Origin: Arthrobacter sp. EPSL27
GTDB taxonomy: Bacteria > Actinomycetota > Actinomycetes > Actinomycetales > Micrococcaceae
Direction: 5' to 3'
Assembly: GCF_001512305.1 (NCBI RefSeq)
Contig: NZ_LNUT01000004.1
Span: 665,657 to 729,656, forward strand
Length of the DNA: 64,000 nucleotides
Shown here: positions 15,823 through 24,998 of the stretch, one piece after another
Numbering within the stretch: the stretch's first letter is position 1
How the letters are laid out: each line of letters starts with the position of its first letter
Program-made: the position numbers and the translations under genes
Notes under the pieces: generated by a model
Database searches by the model: none
What the model saw: the letters and a program-made list of their open reading frames with translations, nothing else
What the model was told of the DNA's origin: nothing

Positions 15823-17682
15823 CTATTCGGTGGCCGCGTCTTCGATGAGGGCAATGATGGCACCGGCGGAGACGGTTTCTCCGGCCGCCGCGGCCAGCCC
15901 GATCACAATGCCGCTGCGGTGGGCGGTGAGCGGTTGTTCCATCTTCATGGCCTCGAGCACCACCACCAGGTCGCCTTCGGCAACGGTGTCACCCTCGCCC
16001 ACGGCCACCTTGACGATGGTGCCCTGCATGGGCGAGGTCAGGGCGTTGCCGCTGGCCGCAGCAGCAGCGCCGCCGCGGGAGCGCTTTTTGGCTTTGGCCG
16101 GCTTGGCCGCGGCCGGGCCGGCCCCCGTGCCCAGCGACGCCGGGAGGACGACCTCAAGGCGTTTGCCGCCGACCTCGACGACGACGCGCTGGCGTTCGCC
16201 GGCGTCGGGCGTTTCCACATCGGTGCCGGTGGGGGTCCAGGCGGGGATGTCATTGACGAATGCCGTCTCGATCCAGCGGGTGTGGACCTTGAACGGGCCC
16301 TCGGCGGGAGCGAAGTCAGGGTTGCCCACGACGGCGAGGTCGAACGGGATGACGGTGGGGATGCCCTCGACCACCATCTCCTCGAGCGCCCGCCGGGAAC
16401 GCTGCAGGGCCTGCGCGCGGGTGGCGCCGGTGACGATTAGCTTGGAGAGCATCGAGTCGAAGTTGCCGCTGATGACGTCGCCCTCCTCCACGCCGGAGTC
16501 GATCCGGACGCCCGGGCCGGTGGGGTTCTTCAGCCGGGTGATGGTGCCCGGGGCGGGCATGAAGTTCCGGCCCGGGTCCTCGCCGGTGATGCGGAACTCG
16601 ATCGAGTGGCCGCGGACTTCAGGGTCGCCGTAGCCGAGTTCCTCGCCGCGGGCCAGCCGGAACTGCTCGCGGACCAGGTCGATCCCGGTGACCTCTTCGG
16701 AGACGCAGTGCTCCACCTGGAGGCGGGTGTTGACCTCGAGGAAGGAGATGGTGCCGTCCTGGCCGACGAGGAATTCGCAAGTGCCGGCGCCGAGGTAGCC
16801 GGCTTCCCTGAGGATGGCCTTCGAGGACTCGTAGAGCCGCCGGTTCTGCTCCTCGGTGAGGAACGGGGCCGGGGCCTCTTCGACAAGTTTCTGGTTGCGG
16901 CGCTGCAGCGAGCAGTCGCGGGTGGAAACCACCACCACGTTGCCGTGGGCGTCGGCGAGGCACTGGGTCTCCACGTGGCGAGGGGCGTCCAGGAAGCGTT
17001 CGATGAAGCACTCGCCCCGGCCGAAGGCCGCTACGGCCTCGCGGACGGCGGATTCGAACAGTTCGGGGATTTCCTCGCGGGTGCGGGCTACTTTGATGCC
17101 GCGCCCGCCGCCGCCGAAGGCTGCTTTGATGGCCACCGGAAGGCCGAACTTGTCCACGAACTCGAGGATTTCCTCGGCGGATTCCACGGGGTCGGCGGTG
17201 CCGGGAACCTGCGGCGCGCCGACCTTTTCGGCGATGTGGCGGGCCTGGACCTTGTCGCCGAGGGCGGAGATCGCGGCAGGGGAGGGGCCGATCCAGGTGA
17301 TGCCGGCGTCGATCACCTTCGCGGCGAATTCGGCGTTCTCGGCCAGGAACCCGTAGCCGGGGTGGATGGCATCGGCGCCGGAGCGGCGGGCCACTTCGAT
17401 CAGCTTGTCCATCACGAGGTAGGACTCGGCAGCGGTGTTGCCGCCCAGAGCGTACGCCTCGTCGGCGAGCTTGACGTGCAGGGCGTCGCGGTCCGGGTCT
17501 GCGTAGACCGCCACGGAGGCGATGCCTTCGTCGCGTGCGGCGCGGATGATGCGCACCGCGATTTCACCACGGTTGGCGACCAGCACCTTGCTCAGGGAAT
17601 GGCTGCCCGGCGCGGCTGCGGCGGTGCCTTCCTGGGCGGATCGCTGCAGGGGATTTGCGGACTGCTCCGTATTTGCTGACAA
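15823..17682 (-). CDS. accA3: acyl-CoA carboxylase alpha subunit (biotin carboxylase + BCCP)
   Basis: Carboxylates its own biotin with ATP and bicarbonate and passes the carboxyl to a separate beta subunit to make malonyl-CoA or methylmalonyl-CoA. Of 619 residues, 30-480 form biotin carboxylase ([21 protein letters not shown]-grasp [10 protein letters not shown], and [10 protein letters not shown]), 490-545 form a linker, and the rest is the biotinyl domain with EAMKMEQ and target Lys580. The start is TTG at 17682 behind AAGGAG; no ATG or GTG fits better. The fusion of both functions is typical of actinobacterial AccA3. Its beta and epsilon partners are at 28.5-30.3 kb and the biotin ligase at 31.6 kb. 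A palindrome resembling one upstream of accD lies about 100 bases upstream. Confidence 0.95.
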   Translation of the reverse strand: MSANTEQSANPLQRSAQEGTAAAAPGSHSLSKVLVANRGEIAVRIIRAARDEGIASVAVYADPDRDALHVKLADEAYALGGNTAAESYLVMDKLIEVARRSGADAIHPGYGFLAENAEFAAKVIDAGITWIGPSPAAISALGDKVQARHIAEKVGAPQVPGTADPVESAEEILEFVDKFGLPVAIKAAFGGGGRGIKVARTREEIPELFESAVREAVAAFGRGECFIERFLDAPRHVETQCLADAHGNVVVVSTRDCSLQRRNQKLVEEAPAPFLTEEQNRRLYESSKAILREAGYLGAGTCEFLVGQDGTISFLEVNTRLQVEHCVSEEVTGIDLVREQFRLARGEELGYGDPEVRGHSIEFRITGEDPGRNFMPAPGTITRLKNPTGPGVRIDSGVEEGDVISGNFDSMLSKLIVTGATRAQALQRSRRALEEMVVEGIPTVIPFDLAVVGNPDFAPAEGPFKVHTRWIETAFVNDIPAWTPTGTDVETPDAGERQRVVVEVGGKRLEVVLPASLGTGAGPAAAKPAKAKKRSRGGAAAAASGNALTSPMQGTIVKVAVGEGDTVAEGDLVVVLEAMKMEQPLTAHRSGIVIGLAAAAGETVSAGAIIALIEDAATE

Positions 17683-17774
17683 GGCGTCTCCTTCTTTCCT
17701 TCAGGGAGCCTAGCGCGGTTTTGGAGGTTCCGCCGATATTACTTGCGGATTCCGCGCGTAAAGCGCCCAACCTT

Positions 17775-17789
17775 TGTAGGGTTTCCACA
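17775..17789 (-). promoter_or_regulatory. candidate operator upstream of accA3 (TGTAG-N5-CCACA)
   Basis: An imperfect inverted repeat, TGTAG-GGTTT-CCACA, within a longer near-palindrome that begins CCTTT and ends AAGG. It lies about 100 bases upstream of accA3. The same pattern with a perfect right arm (CTACA) occurs upstream of accD at 30462-30476. Sharing between two genes of one enzyme suggests a common regulator; this is untested. Confidence 0.4.
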
Positions 17790-17806
17790 AGGTGCTGCGA
17801 AATAGC

Positions 17807-18484
17807 TCACTCAGCCCGGAGAAGTGCGGGATCCGCGGCGCCGGTGGTCCACAGATCGGTGATGCCCACTTGGGCCTGCCCCAGGAGCCCGCGCAGGGTG
17901 GAAATGGACAGCCCGACGACGGCGTGCGGGTCGCCGTCGACCTTGCGGATGAACGCGCCGCCGTAGCCGTCGATGGTGAAGGAGCCGGCGCACTGCAGGG
18001 GCTCGCCGGTGGCGATGTAAGCCTCGATTTCTTCCGGGTCCATCTCCATGAAGTGGACTTCCGCTGAGGTGACGTGGCCCAGGGTGGCGCCGGAGCCGGT
18101 TGCCCCAGGCTCGTCGGAATCCTCGGTGTCGCGGCAGTCCACCAGCCAGTGTCCGGTGTGCAGCACACCCTTGCTGCCGCTCATCCGGAGCATGCGCTCC
18201 CTGGCGACGTCCGCTGTGTACGGCTTGCCGTGCGCCTCGCCGTCGAACTCGAAGACAGAATCGCAGCCGATCACCAGCGCGCCGTCGGCCTCGGGCAGGG
18301 AGGCGACGGCCTCTGCCTTGGCCCGGGCCAGGAGCAGGGCGGTGTCGTGCGGGTCGGTGACGCCGTAGCGGGCCTGGACGGCGTCCTCGTCCACATCGGA
18401 GACAAGGACCTCGTGCCGGATGCCGGCGTCGGTGAGCAGCTTGGTGCGGGCGGGGGACTGGGAGGCAAGAATGAGGCGGGTCAC
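17807..18484 (-). CDS. maf: Maf-family nucleotide pyrophosphatase
   Basis: A 225-residue Maf/YhdE protein, expected to hydrolyse modified or canonical nucleoside triphosphates to monophosphates. The N-terminal signature LILASQSPARTKLLTDAG, the metal/phosphate region VIGCDSVFEFDG and the C-terminal VDGDPHAVVGLS match the family. An insertion after residue 110 (an acidic Asp/Ser/Gly stretch) makes it slightly longer than the usual 190-210 residues. GTG at 18484 is the start. maf next to accA3 and accD/accE is a conserved actinobacterial arrangement (M. tuberculosis Rv3282 lies beside accE5), so the placement supports the call. Confidence 0.9.
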   Translation of the reverse strand: MTRLILASQSPARTKLLTDAGIRHEVLVSDVDEDAVQARYGVTDPHDTALLLARAKAEAVASLPEADGALVIGCDSVFEFDGEAHGKPYTADVARERMLRMSGSKGVLHTGHWLVDCRDTEDSDEPGATGSGATLGHVTSAEVHFMEMDPEEIEAYIATGEPLQCAGSFTIDGYGGAFIRKVDGDPHAVVGLSISTLRGLLGQAQVGITDLWTTGAADPALLRAE

Positions 18485-18555
18485 GGCTCCAGCCTAGTTG
18501 CCGGGGCTGGATGCTGCCGTGCTTTTTTGTCGGAGGTCGCTGGCAGGGTGGGTGC

Positions 18556-18897
18556 ATGGATGAGAGCCAGGGGTTCAACCGGGGACCACGTCAGGGAACA
18601 AGCAAGGGGCCAGCCCAAGAAACGGGAAGCGCGTTCCGTGGCCTGATCGCGATGTGCGGTGCCGCGCTTGACCAGGTGCCCGAGCCCACCAGCGCAGCAG
18701 GCTTCCTTGAGACTCTCCGCCGGCTGGACGTGCTCAGCGCAGCGATGGCTGATGTCAAGACCCGGTTGGAAGTGGAGCTGATTCTTTGCCGTGCGCCGCT
18801 ATTGACGTCCGGTACGGGGACCTCGCCCATGGCCGCAGAGGCTGCTGACCGACTTCGGCTGGCCATCAAAAATGTCATAGCTCTCGGGGAGACTTGA
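18556..18897 (+). CDS. hypothetical protein preceding the DUF222/HNH gene
   Basis: A 113-residue protein of unknown function, soluble and mainly helical after a polar 40-residue N-terminus. The helix TLRRLDVLSAAMADVKTRLE resembles the leading helix of DUF222 proteins, so this may be the family's N-terminal helical segment carried on its own gene. The ATG at 18556 is preferred over the in-frame start 45 bases upstream, which would add a Cys/Phe-rich leader; the ribosome site is weak for both. It ends three bases before the HNH gene, so the two are almost certainly cotranscribed. Confidence 0.55.
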   Translation: MDESQGFNRGPRQGTSKGPAQETGSAFRGLIAMCGAALDQVPEPTSAAGFLETLRRLDVLSAAMADVKTRLEVELILCRAPLLTSGTGTSPMAAEAADRLRLAIKNVIALGET

Positions 18898-18900
18898 ACC

Positions 18901-20712
18901 ATGAACGGTACGGAGTCAGCCGCGGAAGCACCGGCAGCAGCCGGGTGCAATTGCGCCTGCCGTTGCGGGAAGGATGAGGCGGGCGAATACGAAGCCACAG
19001 CGACGCGCGGCGTGATGCCGGAGCAGGCTGGGGCTCAGCCGGAGATGTCGGAACTGCACGGGCCCAGCCGGGACGGGACTGGGCCGGAAAGCGCCCAGCC
19101 GGCCGGGGCAGGGATGCTTGCTGAGATCCGCGAACTGGAAGACGAGAAGTCTGCCCTGTCAGCCCGGCAGTCCGTCGAGTTCGACCTGGTCCAGCGCCGG
19201 GAACAGGCCGCGGCCGGGGTGCCGGCGGCCGAACTTGGTGCCGGTGTCGCAGCGCAGATCGCGCTGGCCCGGCGTGAGTCCCCGGCCAAGGGCGGCCGGC
19301 TGCTGGGCCTGGCCAAAGCCCTCGTCACCGAGATGCCCCGCACCCTCGCGGCGCTGGAGGCCGGGCAGGTCAACGAATGGCGCGCCACCCTCCTCGTGAA
19401 GGAAACAGCGGCGCTGTCTGCGGCGGACCGGGCCGCCGTTGATGAGGAACTCGCCGCGGATACCGGAACGTTCGACGGCGCCGGGGACCGGGCCATCATC
19501 GCCGCCGCTCGGGCCGCGGCGTACCGGCGGGACCCGCGCACCGTCACCCAGCGCGCGGCCCACGCCGCGACCGAACGGACCGTCTCCCTCCGCCCGGCGC
19601 CGGACACCATGTGCTACCTCACCGCCCTGCTCCCGGTCTCCGCCGGGGTCGCCGTGCACGCCGCCCTCACCCGGGACGCCGACAGCGCCCGCGCCGCCGG
19701 AGACCCGAGAACCCGTGGCCAGCTCAAAGCCGACGCCCTCGTTGAACGGATCACCGGCACCCCCGGCGGGATCACCGGCATCGAGATCCAGCTCGTCATG
19801 ACCGACCGCACCCTGTTGAGGGGAGACGCGGAACCGGCCCGGCTCCCCGGCTACGGCATCGTCCCCGCCGGCTGGACCCGAAAACTCCTCACCGGCGCCC
19901 AACCGGAAGCGGGACCCGACTCGGGAGCGCTCTCGGGAACCGAAGCTGGACCCGACACGGGAGGGCGGACGCGTGCGAGACGCGACACGGAACCGTGGAC
20001 CGGAACTGAAGCGGAATCGCGAACGGGAACCGAAGCTGGACCCGGAGCGGGGCCGGAGGCAGGACCGCCAACGGGCACTGGCGCTGACCTGACCCTCTGG
20101 CTCCGGCGACTCTACACCGCGCCGGGCACCGGTGAACTGGTGGCGATGGACTCCCGGGCGCGGCTGTTCCCGCCCGGGCTCCGCCGCTTCATCACCGCCC
20201 GGGACGACACCTGCCGCACCCCGTACTGCGACGCGCCCATCCGCCACCTGGACCACATCATCCCGTGGCACAGCGGCGGCCCCACCACCGCTACCAACGG
20301 CGCCGGGCTCTGCGAAGCCTGCAACCACACCAAAGAAACCCCCGGCTGGACCGTCAGGCCGCGCCCGGGCCCCAGACACACCCTTCAAGTCACCACCCCC
20401 ACCGGCCACACCTACCACTCCACCGCACCACCCCTCCCAGGCACGCCCTTGACGGGCACACCCCTGACGGGCACACCCCCGACCGGCACCCCGCGCACCG
20501 GCCCGGCTCTGCCCGGAATGCCACTGGCCGACCAGCCACTACCCGGCATTCCTCGCTCCGGCACATCCTGGCCCGCTACTGCGACGCCCAAATCCGGTGT
20601 CGCAGACACCAGGCGTCACCGACGCAAACTCCGGCACGAGGCGAAGGCCCTCAAGCTGGCCCGGTGCCATCGGTCTCGGGCGGCCAAATCTGCGGCCAAA
20701 CCTGCGGCCTGA
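18901..20712 (+). CDS. DUF222 / HNH endonuclease domain protein
   Basis: A 603-residue protein of the DUF222-HNH family, which includes the REP13E12 proteins of mycobacteria and often occurs in many copies. Residues ~60-320 are the DUF222 helical domain ([20 protein letters not shown]). Residues ~425-480 form the HNH nuclease: [20 protein letters not shown], then [11 protein letters not shown], giving the Cys pairs and the His-Asp-His core. Between them is a Gly/Thr/Glu-rich linker (repeats of GTEAGP), and after the nuclease comes a Pro/Gly/Thr tail (LTGTP repeats). The cellular role of the family is not established; mobile-element nuclease activity is suspected. A strong hairpin follows the gene. 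Confidence 0.85.
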   Translation: MNGTESAAEAPAAAGCNCACRCGKDEAGEYEATATRGVMPEQAGAQPEMSELHGPSRDGTGPESAQPAGAGMLAEIRELEDEKSALSARQSVEFDLVQRREQAAAGVPAAELGAGVAAQIALARRESPAKGGRLLGLAKALVTEMPRTLAALEAGQVNEWRATLLVKETAALSAADRAAVDEELAADTGTFDGAGDRAIIAAARAAAYRRDPRTVTQRAAHAATERTVSLRPAPDTMCYLTALLPVSAGVAVHAALTRDADSARAAGDPRTRGQLKADALVERITGTPGGITGIEIQLVMTDRTLLRGDAEPARLPGYGIVPAGWTRKLLTGAQPEAGPDSGALSGTEAGPDTGGRTRARRDTEPWTGTEAESRTGTEAGPGAGPEAGPPTGTGADLTLWLRRLYTAPGTGELVAMDSRARLFPPGLRRFITARDDTCRTPYCDAPIRHLDHIIPWHSGGPTTATNGAGLCEACNHTKETPGWTVRPRPGPRHTLQVTTPTGHTYHSTAPPLPGTPLTGTPLTGTPPTGTPRTGPALPGMPLADQPLPGIPRSGTSWPATATPKSGVADTRRHRRKLRHEAKALKLARCHRSRAAKSAAKPAA

Positions 20713-20791
20713 ACCCGCCCGGAAGAGCGCCTTGGAAGCAGTGCCGCCAGCAGCGCTCGGCCACCTGCCGTGTTCGCTACAGTGCGTGCGC

Positions 20792-20840
20792 ACAACAGAG
20801 CCGCCCGCCGATCGTAAGGATTGGCGGGCGGCTCTGTTGT
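20792..20840. terminator. bidirectional terminator hairpin
   Basis: A perfect 18-base stem (ACAACAGAGCCGCCCGCC and its complement) with a 13-base loop lies between the ends of the HNH and MMPL genes. The A-rich 5' edge and T-rich 3' edge would give partial U tracts in both directions. Confidence 0.85.
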
Positions 20841-20878
20841 AACCCAGCGGGTGCAACCCGGTGGCGGCTAGATGGAGG

Positions 20879-23422
20879 CTAGCGCGCGGCGACTTCCTCG
20901 GGTTCAGGCTCGGCGACGTCCGCCGTCGGGCTTGCCTGGGTGCGGAGCTTGGCGCCCTCCACATCGACGTCGGGCAGGATGCGGTCCAGCCAGCGGGGCA
21001 GCCACCAGGCCTTCTCGCCCAGCAGGTACATAACGGCTGGGACGATTGTCATGCGGACCACAAAGGCATCGATCAGCACCCCGAAGGCCATGGCGAAGCC
21101 GAGCGGGCGGACCATGTTCAGGTGCGAGAAGATGAAGCCCGAGAACACGCTGACCATGATGATCGCGGCGGCCGTGACCACCGCGGCGGCGTGGCTGAAG
21201 CCCGAGCGGACCGCGTGCTTGGCGGACTCGCCGTGCATGTACGACTCGCGCATGCCGGAGGCGATAAAAACCTGGTAGTCCATGGCCAGGCCGAACAGCA
21301 CACCGATCAGGATGATCGGCAGGAAGCTGAGCACGGCACCGGGGTTCTCGACGCCGAAGACGTTCCCCAGCCAGCCCCACTGGTACACCGCGACGACGGC
21401 GCCGAACGCTGCGGCGAGCGAGAGGAGGAACCCGCCGGTGGCGAGCAGCGGCACCCAGATGGACCGGAACACCAGCAGCAGGAGGATCAGCGAGAGCCCC
21501 ACCACAATGGCCAGGTACGGCGGCAGCGCGTCGCCCAGCTTGGTGGAGACATCCACGTTGCCGGCTGTCTGACCGGTGAGACCGATGGTGACGCCGGTGC
21601 TGTCCTCGATCTGGCCCTTCTCGGCGCGCAGCTGGGACACCACCTGCACGGTGCTGGCGCTGGCGGGGCCTTCGTTGGGGATGACCTGGAACACCGCGGT
21701 GCGGCGGTCCTCGCTCAGTGCCAGCGGAATGGCGGCGCTGACGTTGTCCGTGCCGCGCAGGATGTCGGCGACGTCGAACTGCTTGGCCTGTGCCTCTTCC
21801 GCGCTCAGGCCCGCGGGGAAATCGCCCACCACAATGATCGGGCCGGTCATGCCTTCGCCGAAGCTCTGCCTGGTGGTGTCGTAGGCCTGGAACGCAGTGG
21901 AGGCGACCGGTTCGGAGCTGGCATCCGGCAGGGCGAGCCGCAGCTGGCTGGCAGGCAGCGCCACGATCCCCAGCAGCAGGACCCCGGCCAGCATGGCCAG
22001 CCACGGGTGCTTGGTGACGATCCCGCCCCAGCCGTGGCTGCTGCGGTATTCATCCCGGGCACGGTCTTCGGCGTCGTGGCCGGGAGCGGCATTGTGCTTC
22101 TCCGCCTTGGCCCACGCGCGCTTGGAGATCAGTTTCCGGCCCACGAGCGAGAGGACAGCCGGGGTCAGGGTCAGGGCGACGACGACGGCGACGGCCACCG
22201 TCGCGGCGGCCGAGAGGCCCATCACGGCGAGGAACGGAAGGCCCGGGACCACCAGGGCGGCGAGGGCGATGATGACGGTGAGGCCGGCGAAGAGCACGGC
22301 GTTGCCGGAGGTTCCGGTGGCCAGCGCCACCGATTCTTCCGCGTCCATCCCGGCCAGCAGCTGGCCGCGGTGCCGGTTCACGATGAACAGCGAGTAGTCG
22401 ATGCCGACCGCGAGGCCCAGCATGAGGGCCAGCATCGGGGAGATGGAACTCATGTCCACGGCACCGCTGAGGGCGAATGTGCCGCCCACGCCGACGGCGA
22501 CGCCGACCAGTGCCATCAGCAGCGGAAGGCCGGCGGCGATCAGGGTGCCGAGCATGATGATCAGCACCAGGGCCGCCACTGCGATGCCGATAATTTCGGC
22601 GGTGCCAAAGAGTTCGGAGATGTCCTCGCTGATTTCCTTGCTGGGCAGCGCGGTCACGTCGGCGGCGGAGACCTCGCCCACGATGTCCTGGACCTGCTGG
22701 CGGACCTCTGGGTCGAGCCCATTGATGGAGGTGGTGAACTGGACCTGCGCGATTGCGGCCTTGCCGTCTTCGGATACGAAGCGCAGGCCCTCCGAGGCCT
22801 CCAGCTGGCGTGCACCCAGGGCCAGCTTTGCCTCGCCGGCGGCGAGTTCCTGGTTGCCGGCGTCGAGCTTGGCCTGACCCTCGGCGAGGGCGGCCTTCTG
22901 CTGCCCCAGCCGGGCTTCGATCGCAGCCGGGGGCATGCCGGCGGCGGCCATCTGCTGCTCGACGGCGTCCAGCTGCGCCTTTCCTGCCGCGAGTTCCGCG
23001 ACGGCGGTCTCCAGCTGCGCCTTGCCGGCGACGGACTGTTCCTTGCCGGCGGCGAGGTCCGCCGCGGCCTGGTCCAGCTGCGCCTGCGTGGCGAACGGGT
23101 CCACCGTTCCCTGCACGTCCGGGAGGGTTTCGAGCTTGGTCAGCGCCGCGGACACGGCGTCCTTGCCCGCCTGGCTGAACTCCGCGCCGTTGGCTTCAAA
23201 GACGACGCTCGCGGAACCGCCCGAGGCGGAGGGCAGCTTCTCCTTGAGCTTGTCTGCCATCTGCTGGGTTTCGGTGCCCGGAATCTGGAAGTTGTTGGAC
23301 AGGGTGCCGTGGAAGGCGGCGGCAGCACCGCCCACCGCCACCATCACTGCGAGCCACAGTGAGATGACGAGCCAGCGGTGGCGGTAGGAGAACTTGCCGA
23401 GACGGTAGAGCAGTAGGGCCAT
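20879..23422 (-). CDS. MMPL/RND-family transporter
   Basis: An 847-residue membrane protein with the MMPL layout: an N-terminal helix, a long extracytoplasmic domain, five or six helices (VGIDYSLFIVNRHRGQLLAG, with the family's Asp-Tyr in the proton pathway), a second soluble domain and a final helix block (GLAMDYQVFIASGMRE, the second Asp-Tyr). The first soluble domain contains a long Ala/Gln/Leu helical stretch with repeating AGKxQL units, predicted to form a coiled-coil hairpin as in other MmpL proteins. Members export lipids, siderophores or drugs using the proton gradient. It starts one base after the TetR gene stop, so it is probably the target of that repressor. Substrate unknown. Confidence 0.9.
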   Translation of the reverse strand: MALLLYRLGKFSYRHRWLVISLWLAVMVAVGGAAAAFHGTLSNNFQIPGTETQQMADKLKEKLPSASGGSASVVFEANGAEFSQAGKDAVSAALTKLETLPDVQGTVDPFATQAQLDQAAADLAAGKEQSVAGKAQLETAVAELAAGKAQLDAVEQQMAAAGMPPAAIEARLGQQKAALAEGQAKLDAGNQELAAGEAKLALGARQLEASEGLRFVSEDGKAAIAQVQFTTSINGLDPEVRQQVQDIVGEVSAADVTALPSKEISEDISELFGTAEIIGIAVAALVLIIMLGTLIAAGLPLLMALVGVAVGVGGTFALSGAVDMSSISPMLALMLGLAVGIDYSLFIVNRHRGQLLAGMDAEESVALATGTSGNAVLFAGLTVIIALAALVVPGLPFLAVMGLSAAATVAVAVVVALTLTPAVLSLVGRKLISKRAWAKAEKHNAAPGHDAEDRARDEYRSSHGWGGIVTKHPWLAMLAGVLLLGIVALPASQLRLALPDASSEPVASTAFQAYDTTRQSFGEGMTGPIIVVGDFPAGLSAEEAQAKQFDVADILRGTDNVSAAIPLALSEDRRTAVFQVIPNEGPASASTVQVVSQLRAEKGQIEDSTGVTIGLTGQTAGNVDVSTKLGDALPPYLAIVVGLSLILLLLVFRSIWVPLLATGGFLLSLAAAFGAVVAVYQWGWLGNVFGVENPGAVLSFLPIILIGVLFGLAMDYQVFIASGMRESYMHGESAKHAVRSGFSHAAAVVTAAAIIMVSVFSGFIFSHLNMVRPLGFAMAFGVLIDAFVVRMTIVPAVMYLLGEKAWWLPRWLDRILPDVDVEGAKLRTQASPTADVAEPEPEEVAAR

Positions 23423-23423
23423 G

Positions 23424-24119
23424 TCAGTGCCGATCTGGGGAAGGGTTGGAGGCGGTGGCCGGAGTGGCCGGGACGGCGTCGGGGAGGGCGAACCCGGAGC
23501 CCAGCAGGCTCATGGATTCGATCAGGAGCTGGCGCAGGGTGGAGAGGGAATCGGCGGTGAGCGAACCGCCGCAGCGGGCGAACCAGACGTCCATGGCTGC
23601 TTTGCCGCAGGAGATGACGGACCCGGCCAGCGCGCGCAGGTACAGTTCGTCGAGCTCGACGCCGTCGCTGAGGCGTTCGCGGGCGGCGGCAATGATCTGG
23701 TCGGTGCAGTGGTCCCAGGCTTCCAGCTCGGACCGGCTGAGCTGGGGGTTGGCCTGGCCCAGGCTGTAGAGCTCAGCCAGCGGGGCCACCGTCATGGGGT
23801 CTGCGAGCTCCACGAGCGCCGCCCGGGCGGATTCGAGGAAGGGTTCGCCGGCCGGGCGCAGCCGGAACTGCTGCAGGGCCTTGTCCAGGAAGCCGAAGGT
23901 GACGGCGGCGATGGCCGCCTCGGTGCTGCCGAAGTAGTTGAAGAATGTGCGGCGGGAGATCCCCGCGGCGTCGGCGATGTCCTCCACCGTGAAATTGCTG
24001 GGACCCTTTGACCGGATCAGCGCCAGGGCGGCATCGGTGATGGCCTGGCGGGTGGCCGCCTTGTTGAGTTCGCGGCGCGACGGTGCCTCGGGCAGGGGCT
24101 GGGTCTGGAAGGCGGGCAC
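23424..24119 (-). CDS. TetR-family transcriptional regulator
   Basis: A 231-residue repressor. The N-terminal helix-turn-helix is clear (FTVEDIADAAGISRRTFFNY), followed by a variable helical ligand-binding domain. Start is GTG at 24119, about ten bases from the likely -10 region, so the leader is very short. A GTGCA-N4-TGCAC palindrome lies 14 bases upstream, well placed for autoregulation. The MMPL gene follows after one base, an arrangement typical of efflux pumps induced by their own substrate. The C-terminal 20 residues are Pro/Ala/Thr-rich and probably disordered. Confidence 0.92.
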   Translation of the reverse strand: MPAFQTQPLPEAPSRRELNKAATRQAITDAALALIRSKGPSNFTVEDIADAAGISRRTFFNYFGSTEAAIAAVTFGFLDKALQQFRLRPAGEPFLESARAALVELADPMTVAPLAELYSLGQANPQLSRSELEAWDHCTDQIIAAARERLSDGVELDELYLRALAGSVISCGKAAMDVWFARCGGSLTADSLSTLRQLLIESMSLLGSGFALPDAVPATPATASNPSPDRH

Positions 24120-24132
24120 GCTTTTACACTAC

Positions 24133-24146
24133 GTGCATATTTGCAC
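24133..24146 (-). promoter_or_regulatory. candidate TetR operator
   Basis: GTGCA-TATT-TGCAC, with five-base perfect arms, lies immediately upstream of the TetR-MMPL operon where its promoter should be. The spacing and position suit a TetR dimer repressing its own transcription. The plus-strand gene at 24315 could also be affected. Confidence 0.5.
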
Positions 24147-24314
24147 TCCGGGCAACTTTTTCCTGGCCGGATTTCCGGGGCCGAAAAACCCTCACAGGAA
24201 GATGAAAGGTTCCCGACAGCTCTCGCAGAAGCGGCCCTCGCAGACTGGAACCACGTCTTGAACAAGACACCATCGAGAGAGCCGTGGCGACACGGCCGGA
24301 CCAGGAGGCACTCC

Positions 24315-24875
24315 ATGTCACGCACCAAGAGAATGACGCTCGCCATTTCCGCCGGGGCGCTGGCCCTCGGCGCCGGCCTTGGCGTCACCGAGATGGCGTC
24401 GGCCGCCACCACGCCGACGCCGGCCCCCAGCACCAGCACGTCCGCGGAAGCGGCTCCCGGCACCACCGACGGGCCGGGCATGCGCGGCGGGCACGGCCGG
24501 GGCGGCGACCGCGGGGCGGCCATGGCCTCGGAACTGGCCGCCAAGCTCGGCGTCGATGAGGCAAAAGTGACCGAGGCCCTGCAGGCCTTCCGGGAGGCCA
24601 ACCGGCCGGCGACGCCGCCGGCGGAAGGCACCAAGCCGGACCGCGCAGAGCGGGAAGCCGCGCTGGCCAAGTCCCTGGCGGAGTCGCTGGGCATCGAGGA
24701 ATCAAAGGTCACCGCGGCGCTGGAGGAGCTTCGCACCGCGGCGCAGTCGGACCGTGCCGCCGCGTTGAAGACAAGGCTGGACAAGGCCGTCTCCGACGGG
24801 ACCCTGACCCAGGCCGAGGCGGACGCCGTCACCAAGGCGGTCGAGAAGGGCGTGATCGGCGGCGGCGGACACTAA
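24315..24875 (+). CDS. small secreted helical-repeat protein
   Basis: A 186-residue protein with a Sec signal peptide (MSRTKRMTLAISAGALALGA, cleavage probably after ASA near residue 30). A low-complexity Thr/Pro/Ser stretch and a Gly/Arg/His cluster (MRGGHGRGGDRG) follow. The mature part contains two related helical units, ASELAAKLGVDEAKVTEALQ and AKSLAESLGIEESKVTAALE, then a third shorter unit (DGTLTQAEADAVTKAV). The C-terminus is GGGGH. The ATG at 24315 has AGGAGG six bases upstream. The family is unknown to me. His/Gly-rich edges could bind metal, but that is speculation. It is divergent from the TetR gene and ends before a strong hairpin. Confidence 0.75.
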   Translation: MSRTKRMTLAISAGALALGAGLGVTEMASAATTPTPAPSTSTSAEAAPGTTDGPGMRGGHGRGGDRGAAMASELAAKLGVDEAKVTEALQAFREANRPATPPAEGTKPDRAEREAALAKSLAESLGIEESKVTAALEELRTAAQSDRAAALKTRLDKAVSDGTLTQAEADAVTKAVEKGVIGGGGH

Positions 24876-24947
24876 GACCCGCGCGGGCCGCCGTCGTCCC
24901 TGACCCGGCCCAATTCCAAAGGCGCCAAAGGAGCCCAACACCAAAGA

Positions 24948-24973
24948 AGTCCCCGGGAATTCTCCCGGGGACT
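24948..24973. terminator. bidirectional terminator hairpin
   Basis: A perfect 11-base stem (AGTCCCCGGGA) with loop ATTC, extended past one mismatch by AAAG/CTTT. It lies between the ends of the secreted-protein gene and the convergent symporter gene and would give a short U tract in both directions. Confidence 0.85.
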
Positions 24974-24998
24974 CCTTTCGTGGAACGTATGCCTGCGG

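Noticed and set aside
18511..18555. Upstream start for the small gene before the HNH protein
   Set aside because: It would add a Cys/Phe/Gly leader with no ribosome site and overlap the probable maf promoter; ATG 18556 is simpler.
18556..20712. Single DUF222/HNH gene split by a frameshift
   Set aside because: The two frames differ, but the first ends cleanly with TGA three bases before an ATG, and the second has a full DUF222 domain, so two separate genes are more likely.
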